A stretch of 64,000 nucleotides of DNA from Diploptera punctata (GCA_030220185.1 JASPKZ010007428.1:527501-591500); one strand, 5' to 3'; shown: positions 31,629 to 43,806, numbered from the stretch's first letter. Numbers and translations are program-made. Notes: generated by a model not told the origin, from the sequence alone.

Positions 31629-33380
31629 TAAATATGATACATTATACGGGAAACACCAATTAATATATATATCTTACACTGGATAATAATGAAGTCGAGT
31701 TTAGAGCAAATATAAATTTAGATTTCTTTTAAAAGATGCCAATGTCCGGCAGCCCCTAATTTCTTGTGGTAGGGAATTACAGTTGCGAGAAGTGGAGATG
31801 GTATATGACATGGAGTGATGTGATGTCCTATGTTGCGGTATATTAAGTAAGAGACTACGTTGTGATCTTGTGTTTAAGTTATGGTTTGAGGATAGATACC
31901 GGAAACGGGATGATAAATAATTGGGGATCGAGGTATGTAGGATCTTAAATAGGAGAATTAGACAGTGCGATTTTCTTCTCTTTTAGATGTAGCAATGACA
32001 ATTCGTGGAATAATGGAGAAATGTGATCGTATTTTCGAACATTAAATATGAATCTGATACACATATTATGGACACGCTGCTGTTTGTCCGACAATCCGTC
32101 ACTTATGTCAGTTAGTAGAACGTCACAGTAGTCAAAATGCGGCATCACTAAAGTTTGGATTAAAATTCTTTTAAGAGTTGTAAGAAGAAAATGTTTAAGT
32201 CGCTTTAGGGAATTCATTATGGAGAAGATCCTTTTAGATGTTTGTTTTACTTGCACATGCCAATTTAAATTAGAATCTAAGTAAAATCCCAAGTTTTTAA
32301 CGACGTCGGTATAAGGAATTTGTTCATTATCTAATATGACAGCCGGCATATTGCCATTGTTTATGAGGTGTAATAGCCTTGGATGTCCGATAATTATTGC
32401 TTGCGTTTTGTTTACATTTCGTTTCAGCCCATATTGTCTGGACCATAAAGATATATGCCTGAGGTCAGTGTTTACTTTGTCAATATATTCATTAATTTCG
32501 TCAGGCCTAAAGTGTGTGTAAATCTGTAGGTCGTCGGCGTAAAGACGATGCTTGCAGTTTTGTAGTTTCTTGGTCACGTCATTAATATAAATCGAGAAGA
32601 GAAGAGGAGCGAGGACACCGCCTTGAGGTACCCCTTTCCTCACCAAACGCCAGGTAGAAATGCGATTATTAACTGAAACTGATTTCTGACGGTTAGTGAG
32701 GTAAGATGCAAACCAATCAAGGCAGTTTTCCGACAGATGTAGTGTCTTTAGTCTCGCTAGCATTAAGTCTATATCTACTGTGTCAAAGGCTTTGCTGTAG
32801 TCGAGTAGGACTATTGCGGTGAGTTTGCTTCTGTCCATTGAGTCTCTTATGTCCTCTACAATGTCAAGTAGTGCAGTACTTGTGTGATGTCCTGTTCTAA
32901 AACCAGACTGATGTTCATCAAGTAAGTCGTGTGTGGTGAGGTAGTCTGTTAACTGTGAGTGTATTATGTGTTCCAGTGCTTTAGATAAACAGGGAAGAAT
33001 ACTAATTGGTCTATAATCATCGAGTGTTGTGGGAGTGTTTGATTTCGGTGTAGGACGAACTAGAGCCATTTTCCAGAGTCTGGGATAAGTCCCTGTCATT
33101 ATAGAGGCATTAAAATTGTGGGTTATTGTTGGGAGAATAATGTCTATTATTTTTTGCAGAAGAGTTATTGTTATATTGTCTATTCCTTGTGCTTTAGATT
33201 TAATACGTAATACTGCTCTTTTGGCGTCATCAGGTGAGATATAGGAAAAAAAGAATTTGTCTCGGGTAAGTTGGGAATATGACATTAGTTCATCTATTGT
33301 CTGTTGTTTGTGTTGTGAGTTGTTGTCAGTAGGAGGCGGCTGTTCTTAATATATTTCGTTCATTTTTTGAATGTACAATT
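31367..33380 (-). mobile_element. CR1/Jockey-group LINE, 5'-truncated, tail-to-tail with RTE
   Basis: Minus-strand element whose 3' end (AATAAAGTATTATTA in its own sense, after CTTAACTCTGCCAGAATAA) touches the tail of the RTE copy at 31366. An internal (AAT)n block (31571-31628) lies in its 3' region, also present in the 13.6-kb copy. The 5' truncation is near 33380. Confidence 0.88.
31684..33380 (-). pseudogene. Reverse transcriptase of CR1/Jockey-group LINE
   Basis: Longest open frame in the window (31945-33285, 446 codons). RT blocks: DDYRPISILPCLSKALEH, DEHQSGFRTGHHTSTALLD, VLLDYSKAFDTVD (catalytic Asp), KGVPQGGVLAPLLFSIYIND, HRLYADDLQIYTH (catalytic YADD), NKTQAIIIGHPRLL, VKNLGFYLDSNLNWHVQ, then KRIFSIMNSLKRLKHFL and CIRFIFNVRKYDHISPLF. 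A two-base loss near 31978-31984 changes frame in HLKEKK, after which the C-terminus (YLSSNHNL type) continues in another frame to about 31740. A TAA lies upstream near 33345. The endonuclease is missing by truncation. A subfamily distinct from 3269-4927. Confidence 0.9.
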
Positions 33381-33446
33381 TACACTTTCAGTTCATCTCG
33401 ATTCAACATTTCTAGTATTTAGGTTTCTCTACTTTTGTCAATGGTA

Positions 33447-33486
<40 letters not shown>

Positions 33487-33490
33487 GTAA
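33447..33490. repeat. (TAA)n microsatellite
   Basis: About 40 bp of TAA repeats between two LINE remnants. Confidence 0.9.
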
Positions 33491-33594
33491 ATAATTACAA
33501 CTGTAATTAATAATAATATCGTAATAATTACTATGAACGGTTAATTTAACCTGGGAAAGTTTAAGAAAATAAATGTACAATAATAACTAGACTT

Positions 33595-34768
33595 TAGATT
33601 TTAGTATAAGACAGATTTTAGAAACGAAATGGGGATATAATGGAACTGAGCAACAACTATACGTAGACTTCAAAAAGATATACGATTCAATTAAGAGGAA
33701 GAAGTTTATAATATCCTGCTGGAGTTCGGAATTTCTAAATAGTTAGTTAGACTTATACGAATGTGTCTAAACGGCACAAAGAGTAGGGTGCGAGTAGGAA
33801 AACAGTTTTCAGGTACTTATGAAATCAACAATGGGTTGATGCTAGGAGATGTACTATCTCCTCTAATATTTAATTTTGAACTAGAGCATGCCATCAAATC
33901 CTTAGAGGATGAAGAAGATAATAATACGCTGTTATTCTATGCTGATGATGTAGTACTATTGGGCGATAGCGAGGAGATGCTAAGGCCAACATGCACACGC
34001 TATTGGGTAACACCAAGAAATTGGGACTGGAAGTAAATATCAATAAAACTAAATGTATGGTCACACAAAGAAATACAATATATAATGAAAATGGACAACT
34101 AATGACAGATGAGGGAAGTTTTGAGGAGTTGGCTGAATTCATATACCTATGAACAATAATCACAAATAGGAATGAGATGCACAAATAGTAACTTATATTA
34201 AACATAGGCTCAATTCTGGAAATGCGTGCTAGTATGCATTACAGAGATTCTCCACGTCCCAACTCCTTTCAAAGAACGTTAAACTGAAAATATATAAAAC
34301 TGTTATTCTACCAGTTATATTATATGGGTGCGAAACATGGACTCATATTTAAGGGAGGATAGGAGATTACGAGCACTTGAGAATAAAGTTCTTAGGGCAA
34401 TTTTTAGACCAAAGAGAGATGAACAGAGAGGTGAGTGGAGAAGACTGCATAACAGTGAACTACATGGTCCTTATACGAAGCCAGATATAATAGGAAAAGT
34501 TAAGTCTCGTAAACTGCGATGGGCAGGACATGTGGCACGAACGGGGAATGAAAGACGTGCATGGAAGCTTCTTGTAAAAAAACCAGAGTGAAAACGCTCT
34601 GTTGGGTGACCAAGAATTAGGTGGAAGAATAGCATTAACTATGATTTGAGGGAAGTAGATTGTACAGGGAATGATTCGAAAACTTTAGCTCAGGATAGGG
34701 ATGTATGGAGAGCTTATGTCCGCGCGGCCATGGACCAACGGTTCCAATATGTCCTTGAGTTAGTTAGA
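33595..34768 (+). pseudogene. RTE-type LINE, 5'-truncated copy
   Basis: Collinear with 30178-31366 of the reference copy. Readable pieces: MCLNGTKSRVRVGKQFSGTY, SPLIFNFELEHAIKSLEDEE, LLFYADDVVLLGDS (YADD kept), then LRWAGHVARTGNERRAWKLL at 34500-34590. The 3' end is TTGAGTTAGTTAGAC (tail GTTA type). Many frameshifts, and a short deletion before YADD relative to the reference. Confidence 0.88.
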
Positions 34769-34812
34769 CTTTAAAATATGTTACATATTTAAATCATGTA
34801 ATATATATTTAA

Positions 34813-35123
34813 TACTGCCCGAACGCAGATCCTTCACTGCAATCATAGCATTTTCATGATTTGCTTGCAGCTTTACTAGGGAATTGTAGGTGTGGTAGCT
34901 TCCCGTTGCTTTCCACACCGGTGAAAGATGATGATAATGATAAGGATGATGATGGCCATATGATTCCGGGTCCCGTTTGGGCCTTAACGTTTTCCTGACA
35001 TTTGTCTTACAGGTGATGAAGAAAAACGATAAAAATTCCACCCAGAAAAACTGTCCCGACCGGAGATCGAACCCTGGCCAGCTGCGTGACAAGACAGCAC
35101 GCTACCTCGAGACCACAGCGTTG
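34813..35123 (-). mobile_element. SINE-A, nearly full-length copy 4
   Basis: Minus strand, head next to a TA microsatellite (35124-35140). B-box complement GAGATCGAACCC near 35063-35074; A-box side ACCTCGAGACCA at 35103-35114. The 3' end carries TGCAGTGAAGGATCTGCG and the GGGCAGTA end. The body matches copies 1-3. Confidence 0.85.
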
Positions 35124-35140
35124 GATATATATATATATAT

Positions 35141-35727
35141 AAATCATGTATTATTATTTTAAATAAATATGTTGCTGTCGCTTTATTTTTTAGCTAAGGC
35201 CTGTATTATTTTCTGTCGTTCATGGTTTTTGTATTCATAATCCTAAAACCAACAATTAACATGCTTTTCCTCTTGATGAAATATAATACAAGACACTTAA
35301 TGCTGAAATAAATTAGGTAATGTAGGATTTGTTTATTAAAATATGGTTAACCTCTTATTTCAACAGTTCTGTCCAGAAGTTATTGCAAAAGCTGTTCATA
35401 TAGAGTCGAAAATTTCCGGAGTTGGAGAGCTTTGCAAACTCAAACAAATTCAACTTGTGACGGGTTCATCCAAGATTAAAATGGACTCATATCAAAGTGT
35501 ATATAGAGTAGAGCACCAGAAGTCGTGTAACACCTTAGTTTTACTAGCCTTCCAAATATACACCGAGTTAAATGCGATGCTAACATCAAAGCATGTGAAA
35601 CAGGCAACTTGATTATTGCTATAGAAACCCTTGAAGCATCCAACTATCAGTTGTGTTATTTGGTTTTCTAATATGTGGCAATATGAGGACGTAAATGATA
35701 ACAAACAATTTTATAAGGTGCATTATC
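35141..35727. other. No gene seen
   Basis: Frame 35343-35612 (89 codons) has no recognisable motif or splice context. Confidence 0.5.
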
Positions 35728-35925
35728 CGTTGTGGTCACTGATATCGACGCGTCGTTGCATCGTACTCAGCGGAACCGAGATCAAACCCCGGGTGCGACA
35801 AGTTCCAGGGTGAGGTCTTATTTCGGGCTTTCTCTCACCTGTATGATAAATATCAAGAAACTTTAAGGCTTAAAAGCTCCTCGAACATAATCTGGTCATT
35901 AAAATCACCCATAGCATTATAGCTT
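35728..35925 (+). mobile_element. SINE-A-related, diverged copy
   Basis: Ordered matches to SINE-A: TTGTGGTCACTGATATCG, B-box-like GAGATCAAACCCCGGG, CAGGGTGAGGTCTTATTTCG, CTCACCTGTATGATAAATAT, AACTTTAAGGCTTAAAAG. The 3' part is missing. Confidence 0.65.
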
Positions 35926-36317
35926 TGTTATTATGAATCCGTGTGTTAATTGTACATATTGGCTTCAAAGCTCGTGTTGACTCGGAGGTGGCCATGACAT
36001 CGAGATGATCATTCCTCCAGGTAGGACCTCCAAGTCAGTGTGTGTATATAACGAATAAGTGTCTGATCCAGAGATTGAAATTATCTACCGACAGATCATG
36101 TCCGTGTCAGACCCGGGTGGCGAGGGGCACGTAAAGTACATTCAAAGGCAGAAATTAAACCAAAGTAGAGAAAGAAAGAGATTTATTTGCAATCTTATAG
36201 TTCCTTTTTATTTAATAAACTTAGAAATTTACATAAAATTATACGGCTTGTTTAAGATTCCATATCTAAAAATAAGGCAAGAACAAAAACTCAATATTTA
36301 TTATCATTACGCAGACA

Positions 36318-36560
36318 GTAGTCGACCACGAGTGTAGAGTGATTATGTTCCTTGCCTCAAGTCTCAGGGTCATGGGTTCCAACAAGGCCTGGGTCGATGT
36401 ATTTTTAGGATGGGAAATCCAAAGGATAGATCATCCGGGAGAGACATTAAGCAGTGGGTTCCGAATTTGAAGATTTTTCAGGATTGTAAAAGACCTCAAG
36501 CCTGAATAAAGGGCCTCAGAGCAAAATTTAACCGATCTTCTTCCATCCAAGCAATACCTT
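36318..36560 (+). mobile_element. SINE-E copy
   Basis: tRNA-like head with ATTATGTTCCTTGCCTCAAG and B-box-like CATGGGTTCCAACAAGG. The body has GGGAAATCCAAAGGATAGAT, CATCCGGGAGAGACATTAAG and GGGCCTCAGAGC, matching 56116-56370. Confidence 0.65.
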
Positions 36561-36769
36561 TGACTCTTACTAATGTCTCTCCGTGGCAATGTACTAACTA
36601 AATATTACTCGCTGATATTATAGGGAAATAAGCGTAACTAAATATTGGTCTGGTTAAGAAACTTCCCACTAGGGGAGCACCCATGTTCCAAGCAGGACGA
36701 AAGGGGATCAATCATGCAGACTGGAGAAAAACTCAATCGATAAACTCTCGGAAGTTTAACGAGGTGGTT

Positions 36770-36945
36770 GGTTGAGCATTATATTTTGTCTGTTTACGAC
36801 ACGAGATCCACAGTTTCACTTCCTACCCGAATTAAACCATACACAAAATTGTTACCTCTTGTCATTCCATGGGCCCCTACCGGATATGAACTCGTGAACC
36901 TCAAGCTATGAGTCGAGTATTGTAACCAATATCACATCAGGACAG
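36770..36945 (-). mobile_element. tRNA-headed SINE fragment
   Basis: Minus-strand head with GATATTGGTTACAATACTCG and CGAGTTCATATCCGGTAGG (B-box-like). The body contains GGAAGTGAAACTGTGGATCT and resembles 6180-6345. Confidence 0.5.
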
Positions 36946-37169
36946 AATAGCTACTTTGTGATTGCATTCATTCGATAAGTAAAGCAATTTTAATTTTACA
37001 CAAAATATTAAGTTCTAATCGTCAAATAGGGAAAATGTTACCTGCAAGAACATGCAAATCAAAATATTGCTGGCATTTAAAAGTAAATTTTATAATACAG
37101 TGCAAATGGATTAACTTATATCGGAGGTTGTACTTTTCCCAGTTGCGAGCGCTAGGACCTCATCTCAAT

Positions 37170-37440
37170 GTCCACCGCCGTGGTCTCGAGGTAGCGTGCT
37201 GCCTTGTCACGCAGCGGGCCCGGGTTCGATCCCCGATTGGGGCAGTTTTTCTGGGTGAGGTTTGTATCGGTGTTTTCCTCACCTGTAAGACAAATGTCAG
37301 GAAAACTTTAAGGCCCAAACGGTCCCCGAAACCATATGGCCATCATCATCCTTATCATCATCATCCTTCACCGGTGTGGAAAGCAACGGGAAACTACCAC
37401 ACCTTACAATTCCCTAATAAAGCTGCAAACATAGCATGAT
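37170..37440 (+). mobile_element. SINE-A copy 2, 3'-truncated
   Basis: Best-preserved head: GTCCACCGCCGTGGTCTCGA (A-box side) and B-box CGGGTTCGATCCCC (37221-37234). The body runs to AGCTGCAAACATAGCATGAT, then stops exactly where a SINE-B begins, so the terminal ~60 bp of SINE-A are missing. Confidence 0.88.
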
Positions 37441-37444
37441 AGAC

Positions 37445-37590
37445 TCCGTCGCCATGGCGTAGTCGGTAGAGTCCCTACCTTCCACTCCGGCGACCCGGGT
37501 TCGATTTCTGGCGGGGTAGGGGATTTTAAATCTCCACCTTAGGTCTGGGTGTGTGTGTCTTGTCCTTGTGTCTATGTGAGAACTAAAGAA
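37445..37590 (+). mobile_element. SINE-B copy fused to SINE-A
   Basis: A-box-like ATGGCGTAGTCGGTAGAG (37454-37471), B-box CCCGGGTTCGATT (37494-37506), then GGGGATTTTAAATCTCCACC and GTCTGGGTGTGTGTGTCTTG. The head is nearly identical to 27300-27355 (minus). Confidence 0.8.
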
Positions 37591-38267
37591 AGTTAACTAA
37601 CAGGTAAAACAGAAAAAAAAGAAAACGGTAAAACAAGAAGTAAAACCAGTATAAACGGAAAAAAAATGAATCGCCTCTTTAAAAAAAATCTACCGGTCTC
37701 ACGGCAATGAAATATTTAGTAGGGACAATAGAAATCTTTACTAACCCAGATCAAAATATTGGAATGTTCTTTAATTTTTGAACTACCGAAATTCTGAAAG
37801 GTTTTAATTAAGTAATTTTGTTCCTTGACGTGCGGACCCTTAATTTACTTCTGTTTCCTGCGCCAAAAGTATAAGAGATTTTTCGGGATGTGCTCTAGAC
37901 TCAGTCCTACTTCGCCTAATTTTCATCTGTAATTACATGTCACCTGTGTATTTATATGACTATTTACTGGACTTGTCTTTTTGATTTTTTATCTAAATTT
38001 CTTATTTTATTGACATTAGGCATGGGACTATTTAGAAATTAATTCCGGAATTTTCGTCGCGTTTTTTGCACACTTTTTTCTGTATTTTATATACAGCCTT
38101 TGAAAAAAAATGATGACGCAACTCTTGATAGTGGAAAGTTAAAAGTTTTGAAGAGCGATTCACACGAGTAAGTTGTTAATGAGCTGCCTCTTTTGAGGTC
38201 AAATCCGGCGGCATAAGGGGCCAATCATAGATTTATACCAATCGTCATTGAAAGAATTTCAACACAT
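37591..38267. other. No gene seen
   Basis: A-rich then AT-rich sequence; no recognisable content. Confidence 0.5.
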
Positions 38268-38568
38268 GCTGCCTTGTCACGCAGCGGGCCCGGGTTCGAT
38301 CCTCGGTCGGGGCACTTTTTCTGGGTGAGGTTTTTATCGGGGTTTTTCCTCACCTGTATGACAACTGTCAGGAAAACTTTAAGGCCCAAACGGTCCCCGA
38401 AATCATATGGCCATCATCATCATTCTTATCATTATCATCCTTCACCGGTGTGGAAAGCAACGGGAAGCTACCACACCTACAATTCCCTAGTAAAGCTGCA
38501 AGCATAGCATGAAAATGCTATGATTGCAATGAAGGACATGCCTTCGGCCAGAATTACTATGGATGGAT
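38268..38568 (+). mobile_element. SINE-A copy 3, head-truncated
   Basis: Starts inside the head at GCTGCCTTGTCACGCAGCGG, keeps the B-box (GGGTTCGATCCTCGG), and runs through the complete body and 3' end, finishing ACTATGGATGGAT. Lacks the A-box, the 5' truncation expected from reverse transcription. Confidence 0.88.
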
Positions 38569-38694
38569 ATTTATTAATTGTATTCCTAAATTAAGAGAGT
38601 TATCAGATGACTGAAAGCAAGTAATGGTCTCTTAAACCAATCAATAGTAAATTAGCGCTTATTTCTGATGCAGTATTTGCATCGTTCGCTTAAG

Positions 38695-38765
38695 TAGAGC
38701 AGTCGATAAGATGCTTTCTTGCGACGATGCTGGCCCAGGTTCGTTCCTGGTCAGGATTTGTTTTT
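38695..38765 (+). mobile_element. tRNA-like SINE head
   Basis: AAGTAGAGCAGTCGATAAGA (D-arm-like), then CCCAGGTTCGTTCCTGG (B-box with a pairable T-stem), then CAGGATTTG. Could be a tRNA pseudogene or a SINE head; no full cloverleaf. Confidence 0.45.
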
Positions 38766-39074
38766 AATAACGTCGTTATTTTTTATAATGCCTACACATT
38801 ACCAGGCTACATTATATAAATAAATTTGTATATGTAGGGAAATTAATTAATTAAAGGAAACAGCTTATATATATATATATATATATATTGAATAACGATT
38901 GTAAAATCTAGTTACTTTGTTTAAAAAGCACAAGGCATAACAAGATTGTTTATTTCCACTAATAATGTAAAATGCGTCTGATTAATTTAAATTGAGACAA
39001 GTTAATATATAATTTCATTATAAAAGTAAGTCCTGTAGTATTGCATCGCATCGTACTGACAACTTCTAGCAGGG

Positions 39075-39165
39075 AACGATTGTGGTCTAGTGGAGAGAGC
39101 TTCCATTTCCCATGCAGGAGGTCGCGTGTTTGATCCCGCTGTCGTGCTTTTTTTTTCTCTTTCGT
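39075..39165 (+). mobile_element. tRNA-like unit with pol III terminator
   Basis: GATTGTGGTCTAGTGGAGAG (A-box-like), TTCCCATGCAGGAGG (anticodon-arm-like), GCGTGTTTGATCCCGC (B-box-like), then a run of nine T (39149-39157), an efficient pol III stop. The acceptor stem does not pair, so it is not an intact tRNA; a young SINE head or tRNA pseudogene. Confidence 0.5.
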
Positions 39166-39639
39166 CCTTATCTCAATTAATTTTCTTTGTTTTGTTTTAT
39201 TTTTTAGCTTTGTTTTATTTAACAGCCTTTACCGCACTACTTATATATGCGAAATTATTTTCCATTGCACGACACAAAACGAAATAGGACGGATTTTAGT
39301 TTCTCAAATAGTTGTATACTTGTGAACCAAACAACTGACCTTTGGTCATGCGCAGTGGCTTCGTTCTGGGACTTGAAAATTACCTGTTCGCCAACAATTA
39401 TTTCTAAGGCTGTACGTGCTTTAAATATAACACGTTAATGTAATTAAAATTACATTGGACTAACACAGGACACATCACACACAGTGCACGTGAATAAATG
39501 AACACTTGATAAGCTGAGTAGTAGCTACAGCTAAGCCAAATGTCGTGACTGTCAATAGACGGGAGATGAGACATCTAGCGTTGAGATCGTCTAAATTACG
39601 ATCACCGCTATTGGATAATCTCTTCGCGCTATATACTAG

Positions 39640-39640
<1 letters not shown>

Positions 39641-39695
<55 letters not shown>
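39641..39695. repeat. (TA)n microsatellite
   Basis: About 27 uninterrupted TA units. Confidence 0.95.
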
Positions 39696-39698
<3 letters not shown>

Positions 39699-39884
39699 AA
39701 ATAACCTTAATCGAAGGCAAAACTGAAGGATTTTCCATCTTATCGATAATTCACAACAAGAGCGTAGCGATGGTACCGAATTGTTGAAAGTGATGACAAC
39801 TCGCGTAATATTTCAAAAAGACCATTGAATGAAATTAAAAATACCTTTTCTGAAATAATTTCCTAAGTAATTATATTAATACAA

Positions 39885-40172
39885 AGAGGCACACGCCATA
39901 GCGTAATTGGTTAAGGCAATACGCAACAAGCCGTAAGATCTAGCGTTCAAGTCGCGGAAGGGGTCAGGATTTTTAAACTGACCCAAATATTCATGCAGAA
40001 CCATGATTCTGGGGTCGACTCAGCCTCTAAAGGAAATAACAGATGCTTGTGTTGGGGTAAATGCGGCCGTCACATAGGGCAGACCAATTACCGATTATCT
40101 AGAAAAAAGTGTAGCATCGTCTGCGACAGATCGTGCCTCTATAAGGCCCAGGTAGCGTAGCGTATGTAAATG
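39885..40172 (+). mobile_element. SINE-D, most complete copy
   Basis: tRNA-like head: A-box-like TAGCGTAATTGGTTAAGGC and B-box-like GCGTTCAAGTCGC, then GGGGTCAGGATTTTTAAACT. The body has GGGGTCGACTCAGCCTCTAA, AATGCGGCCGTCACAT and TACCGATTATCTAGAAAAAA, ending near GTAGCGTATGTAAATG. Reference for the fragments at 1925, 9783 and 14665. Confidence 0.75.
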
Positions 40173-41704
40173 TAAGAAAATAACTAGATTGAATGGAAAG
40201 AGTTGTACAGAAGTGAGAACGTGCCTGAGATAGAACATTGGCTTATTTTCGTTTATCACAAATGTACTTATAAGGGGAGAGGTTAAACTGAGTTAAAGAG
40301 AGAGTATTATTTTTATTTCAATATTACATTATTTTAAAATAATAATAACTATTATTATTATTATAACAGTTATTTTTTGTAAAAAAAGGTGATCTCAAAA
40401 TATATTCCAAAATATTCATCATCATAATCCTCTTATCGTATCCTCCTTTCGGAAGGTCGACTCCATATATGCCTAAAACCATCTCTAACTTCCCATGTTT
40501 TCCTTCATTTTAGTTCTTCCCAGTCGTATTCTCCTTCTTGTAAACTTGTCTTCACTTGACTAAAAATATATGGGCCACATTATTAATACCTGTTGTAAAT
40601 AAAACCAAATGTGGGCGCCTTAACCTTCTACTACCCCAGGGACTTCCTAGAGATTGTAGTATGATAACTTTATCTTTATATTAATACAAATGAAGTTAGT
40701 TACTTATATAGGCCAAACTGAAATCAATAGACATTACCTTGAACTTTCAATTGAATTTTAGTTGTTTGGAAAAAAAAAAGGAAAAATACAGGTACACATA
40801 TTTCCGGAATTTACTAAATAATTAAAACACTGTTTAAAGATGAATTATGGTTAAAGTTGAAACTGTCGCATAACATGGCAATTGTGTCAATTTTCATTTT
40901 ATGTGACAGTATGAACTTTTTACAAACTAAAAGTCATCTTTAAATCTGATTTTCGTTTTATTTATTTTATTTAAGAATAATCCATAATACAGTGTGTCTC
41001 CTTCAACCCAAAGTGATTTGTCGCCAGAGGTTCCTGTCTAATGCATCTTCTTCCGTCAATTGCTTTTTATTTAATTACCTGATAATTACTGTAATGTATA
41101 TACTATGTTTCTTACCCAAACGTCTTATTTGTTCTTGTTAAATAGTACCCAAGGCTGATTATTTTATCCCAGATGGTAATATTAATTTTATAAAAGTTCA
41201 TATCTCATAACTTAATGTTTCTTTTTCACAAATCTTAAAATTACACGTCTACTCTCCCCTAGAATAATTCAGTTCAGACAAGTCACGTGCATATGGAATT
41301 TGCTGTCTGTTTCTTTAAGACCTTCATAACCAACAACTGAAGAGCTTTAATATTGATGTTGAAGTTTGTGCACTGTAGGAGACTGGTGGAAAGGATGGAA
41401 GCACAACTTGGCAGATTGTGTATATACTTACTAAGGAAACTGTGCTGACCCAAGCAACTCTTCAAGCTCAATATTTGACTCGGAACTAGTTGTGTAATTA
41501 CGCCGAGATCCTCCACCTGCCTGTTAATTCCTTAAAAGGATACAACCCCCATTCTAGGAGCTCTCAGATTGCGCATAATGAAACCACCGGCATTAAACCA
41601 AATAAATTACTCCATTCCATTAGTATTGGCTTACGGAATCAATAAAAAACACTCACGTTTATACGCCCATGCGTTTAACACATCAAAACAAAATAACGTT
41701 AATA

Positions 41705-41705
<1 letters not shown>
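40173..41705. other. No gene seen; possible LINE 3' end
   Basis: AT-rich. Around 40420-40560, CATCATCATAATCCTC and CCTTTCGGAAGGTCGACTCC look like the minus-strand 3' end of a LINE with an ATC-type tail, but I could not tie it to a coding piece. Confidence 0.4.
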
Positions 41706-41708
<3 letters not shown>

Positions 41709-41746
<38 letters not shown>

Positions 41747-42558
41747 TAAATAAAAATAATATAATATAAATAATAATAATCCCTCCATGGTATCTTTATC
41801 GTGGCGGAGTGACTTGAGTTCTTAAATGACCCCGAAAGCTTCGCTGACGTAGCATTGATGCCGAAAAGTTTGCCCATACCGGACAGTTCGATGGAGAAAA
41901 TCCAGCCGAAAAAAAGTACCTTTGTTGAAAGAGTGACAATATTTCACCATAAAAATGCAACCGTCAAGAAACGTGGTTTGGGATAAAATTTTCCGAAGGT
42001 AACATAGTTCCCCATTCGGTTCTCCGAGCGGAGACTTCTTCAGGAAATGCATGGAAAAGGCTCAAATACAGAGTGTGTTCTTAGGGACATGGAATGTTAG
42101 GACATTATATAATACTTGGGCACTAGAAATATTAACGACGAAATAGATAAATCACACTTGAATGTAGTCGTTTTGCAGTAAGAAAGAGACCAGGAGAAGG
42201 TAGTCAGGATTCAGGAAACTTTGCATTATACTATGGGCTACAGCGAGACCTGAATTGGAAACGGGTTTATTTTCTCCGAAGAAGGGTAATTTCCGGTATC
42301 TGGGATGTTAATTTTGTCAGCGATAAGAAATCATATTACAGATGTTAGATCAGTTTGTACATAATTCTAATGGGCAAACGACATTATTTAGTAATTGTAA
42401 ATGTACATGTTCCCGTTGAAGATTTGTATGACAAGATCAAGGACGCGTTCTATGAAGAATTAGAATGCGTATTTGATAGTTTTTTTTCACGATGTCATAT
42501 GAACATTTTCTTAGGAGGTTTTAATGTGATAATAGAGCGAGAAGATATATGCCGGCCA
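41709..42558 (+). pseudogene. RTE-type LINE, 5' part only
   Basis: A (TAA)n tract (41709-41780) leads directly into CCCTCCATGGTATCTTTATC, the same 5' terminus as the copy at 28095. Endonuclease remnants: TGTTCTTAGGGACATGGAAT (LGTWN equivalent), KRHYLVIVNVHVPVED, YEELECVFD, NIFLGGFNVIIERED (the LGDFN block mutated to LGGFN). It breaks off near 42558 at a TA microsatellite and lacks the RT. Retaining the 5' end while losing the 3' end indicates a post-insertion deletion or rearrangement at the TA repeat. Confidence 0.85.
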
Positions 42559-42581
42559 TATATATATATATATATATATAA

Positions 42582-43806
42582 ACATATTATCTAGAACTGT
42601 TACTTATCCCAGGTATCAAAGCTTCATATGATGACGCATGGACAGCTTTCACATAAAGTGAACGAAATTTCGTGAGAAAACATATTTCCAAAGTTTTCTC
42701 GAACAAGAACTTGACCCATGTAGCGGAACAATTTCTGTTTATCAATAGGCCTATTATTCTGTAATAAGATACCGGAGCCCATTAGTTCCTTATATCAAAC
42801 ACTCTGCCTAAATATTATTCAATAAACTCTCACATTTTGAAGATATATTTCTATTTCATTCCATGTAAAAATAACGCAGGCAAACAACTTATGGAAAATA
42901 TTGTTCTAGGCTGTACCAACATATATTACATGGCACAAGATTCGTGACAGTTTGTGATATCCAGATATTTTGTGTTATGTGATCGATGCCAAGTGCTCTG
43001 TTCTGTCAGATTGTATCTACAGAATCAGATTCTTTTCAATATAAGATTACAGAAATGCGGAATACGTTTTCGGGATTAGATTAAATTATATATCTTTGTG
43101 ATACGAACAGCTTGGTGTGTTCATATATTGCACTACATTCTTATCCTCCAGACCTCATCTGTCAAATCCTTTGCAGTCTTCCTCATGCTCCATATTGGTT
43201 TCCTGTGCACTCATACTTTCCCATAAATTACGAGTTGTGGCTATTTCTCAGATGCAGTCAAACTGATCACCACGCCTCAATAAGAATAATTCATTTTCGT
43301 TATTCCTTCAACTCCACAGATTGTTAACAAAATCAAGTTCCAATAATTAATTACACTAACATATATTTCGATTTTTTTATTTCCGTATTTCATTCCGCGT
43401 ATCCTTCATTTGTTCCCTTTAGTTGTAAGAAGTTATAATCTCATTTTTTTTAGTTTAAGATTAGAGACCCGTGCCGCATTGAGTTGCAACGGGCGCGATA
43501 TTGAAAAGAACATATCGATAAAAATGGCAATGATTTATGAAATTAGCAATTCATTTCATTTAAATTACTGTATATGAAGGTATTTATTTATTTCTCATGT
43601 TCAAGACAGTAGAATAATAAATAAACAATACTCTACCAGTAAGTATCTTTTAATATTTACAAATTTAGGTCCAGTTCGGCAAGGATTAATTTTGATTCAT
43701 TAATGACATTTCATACACTATACATTTGGTCCAAATGAAAAAAATAGAGGGCGCTCATTAAATCAGTAGACATTTTAATTCCACACATCTAAATTAAGGA
43801 CAAACC
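42582..43806. other. No gene seen
   Basis: AT-rich spacer with no recognisable feature. Confidence 0.5.

Noticed and set aside
42355..42594. Independent small gene
   Set aside because: Its VNVHVP and YEELECVFD residues show it is the RTE endonuclease remnant already annotated.
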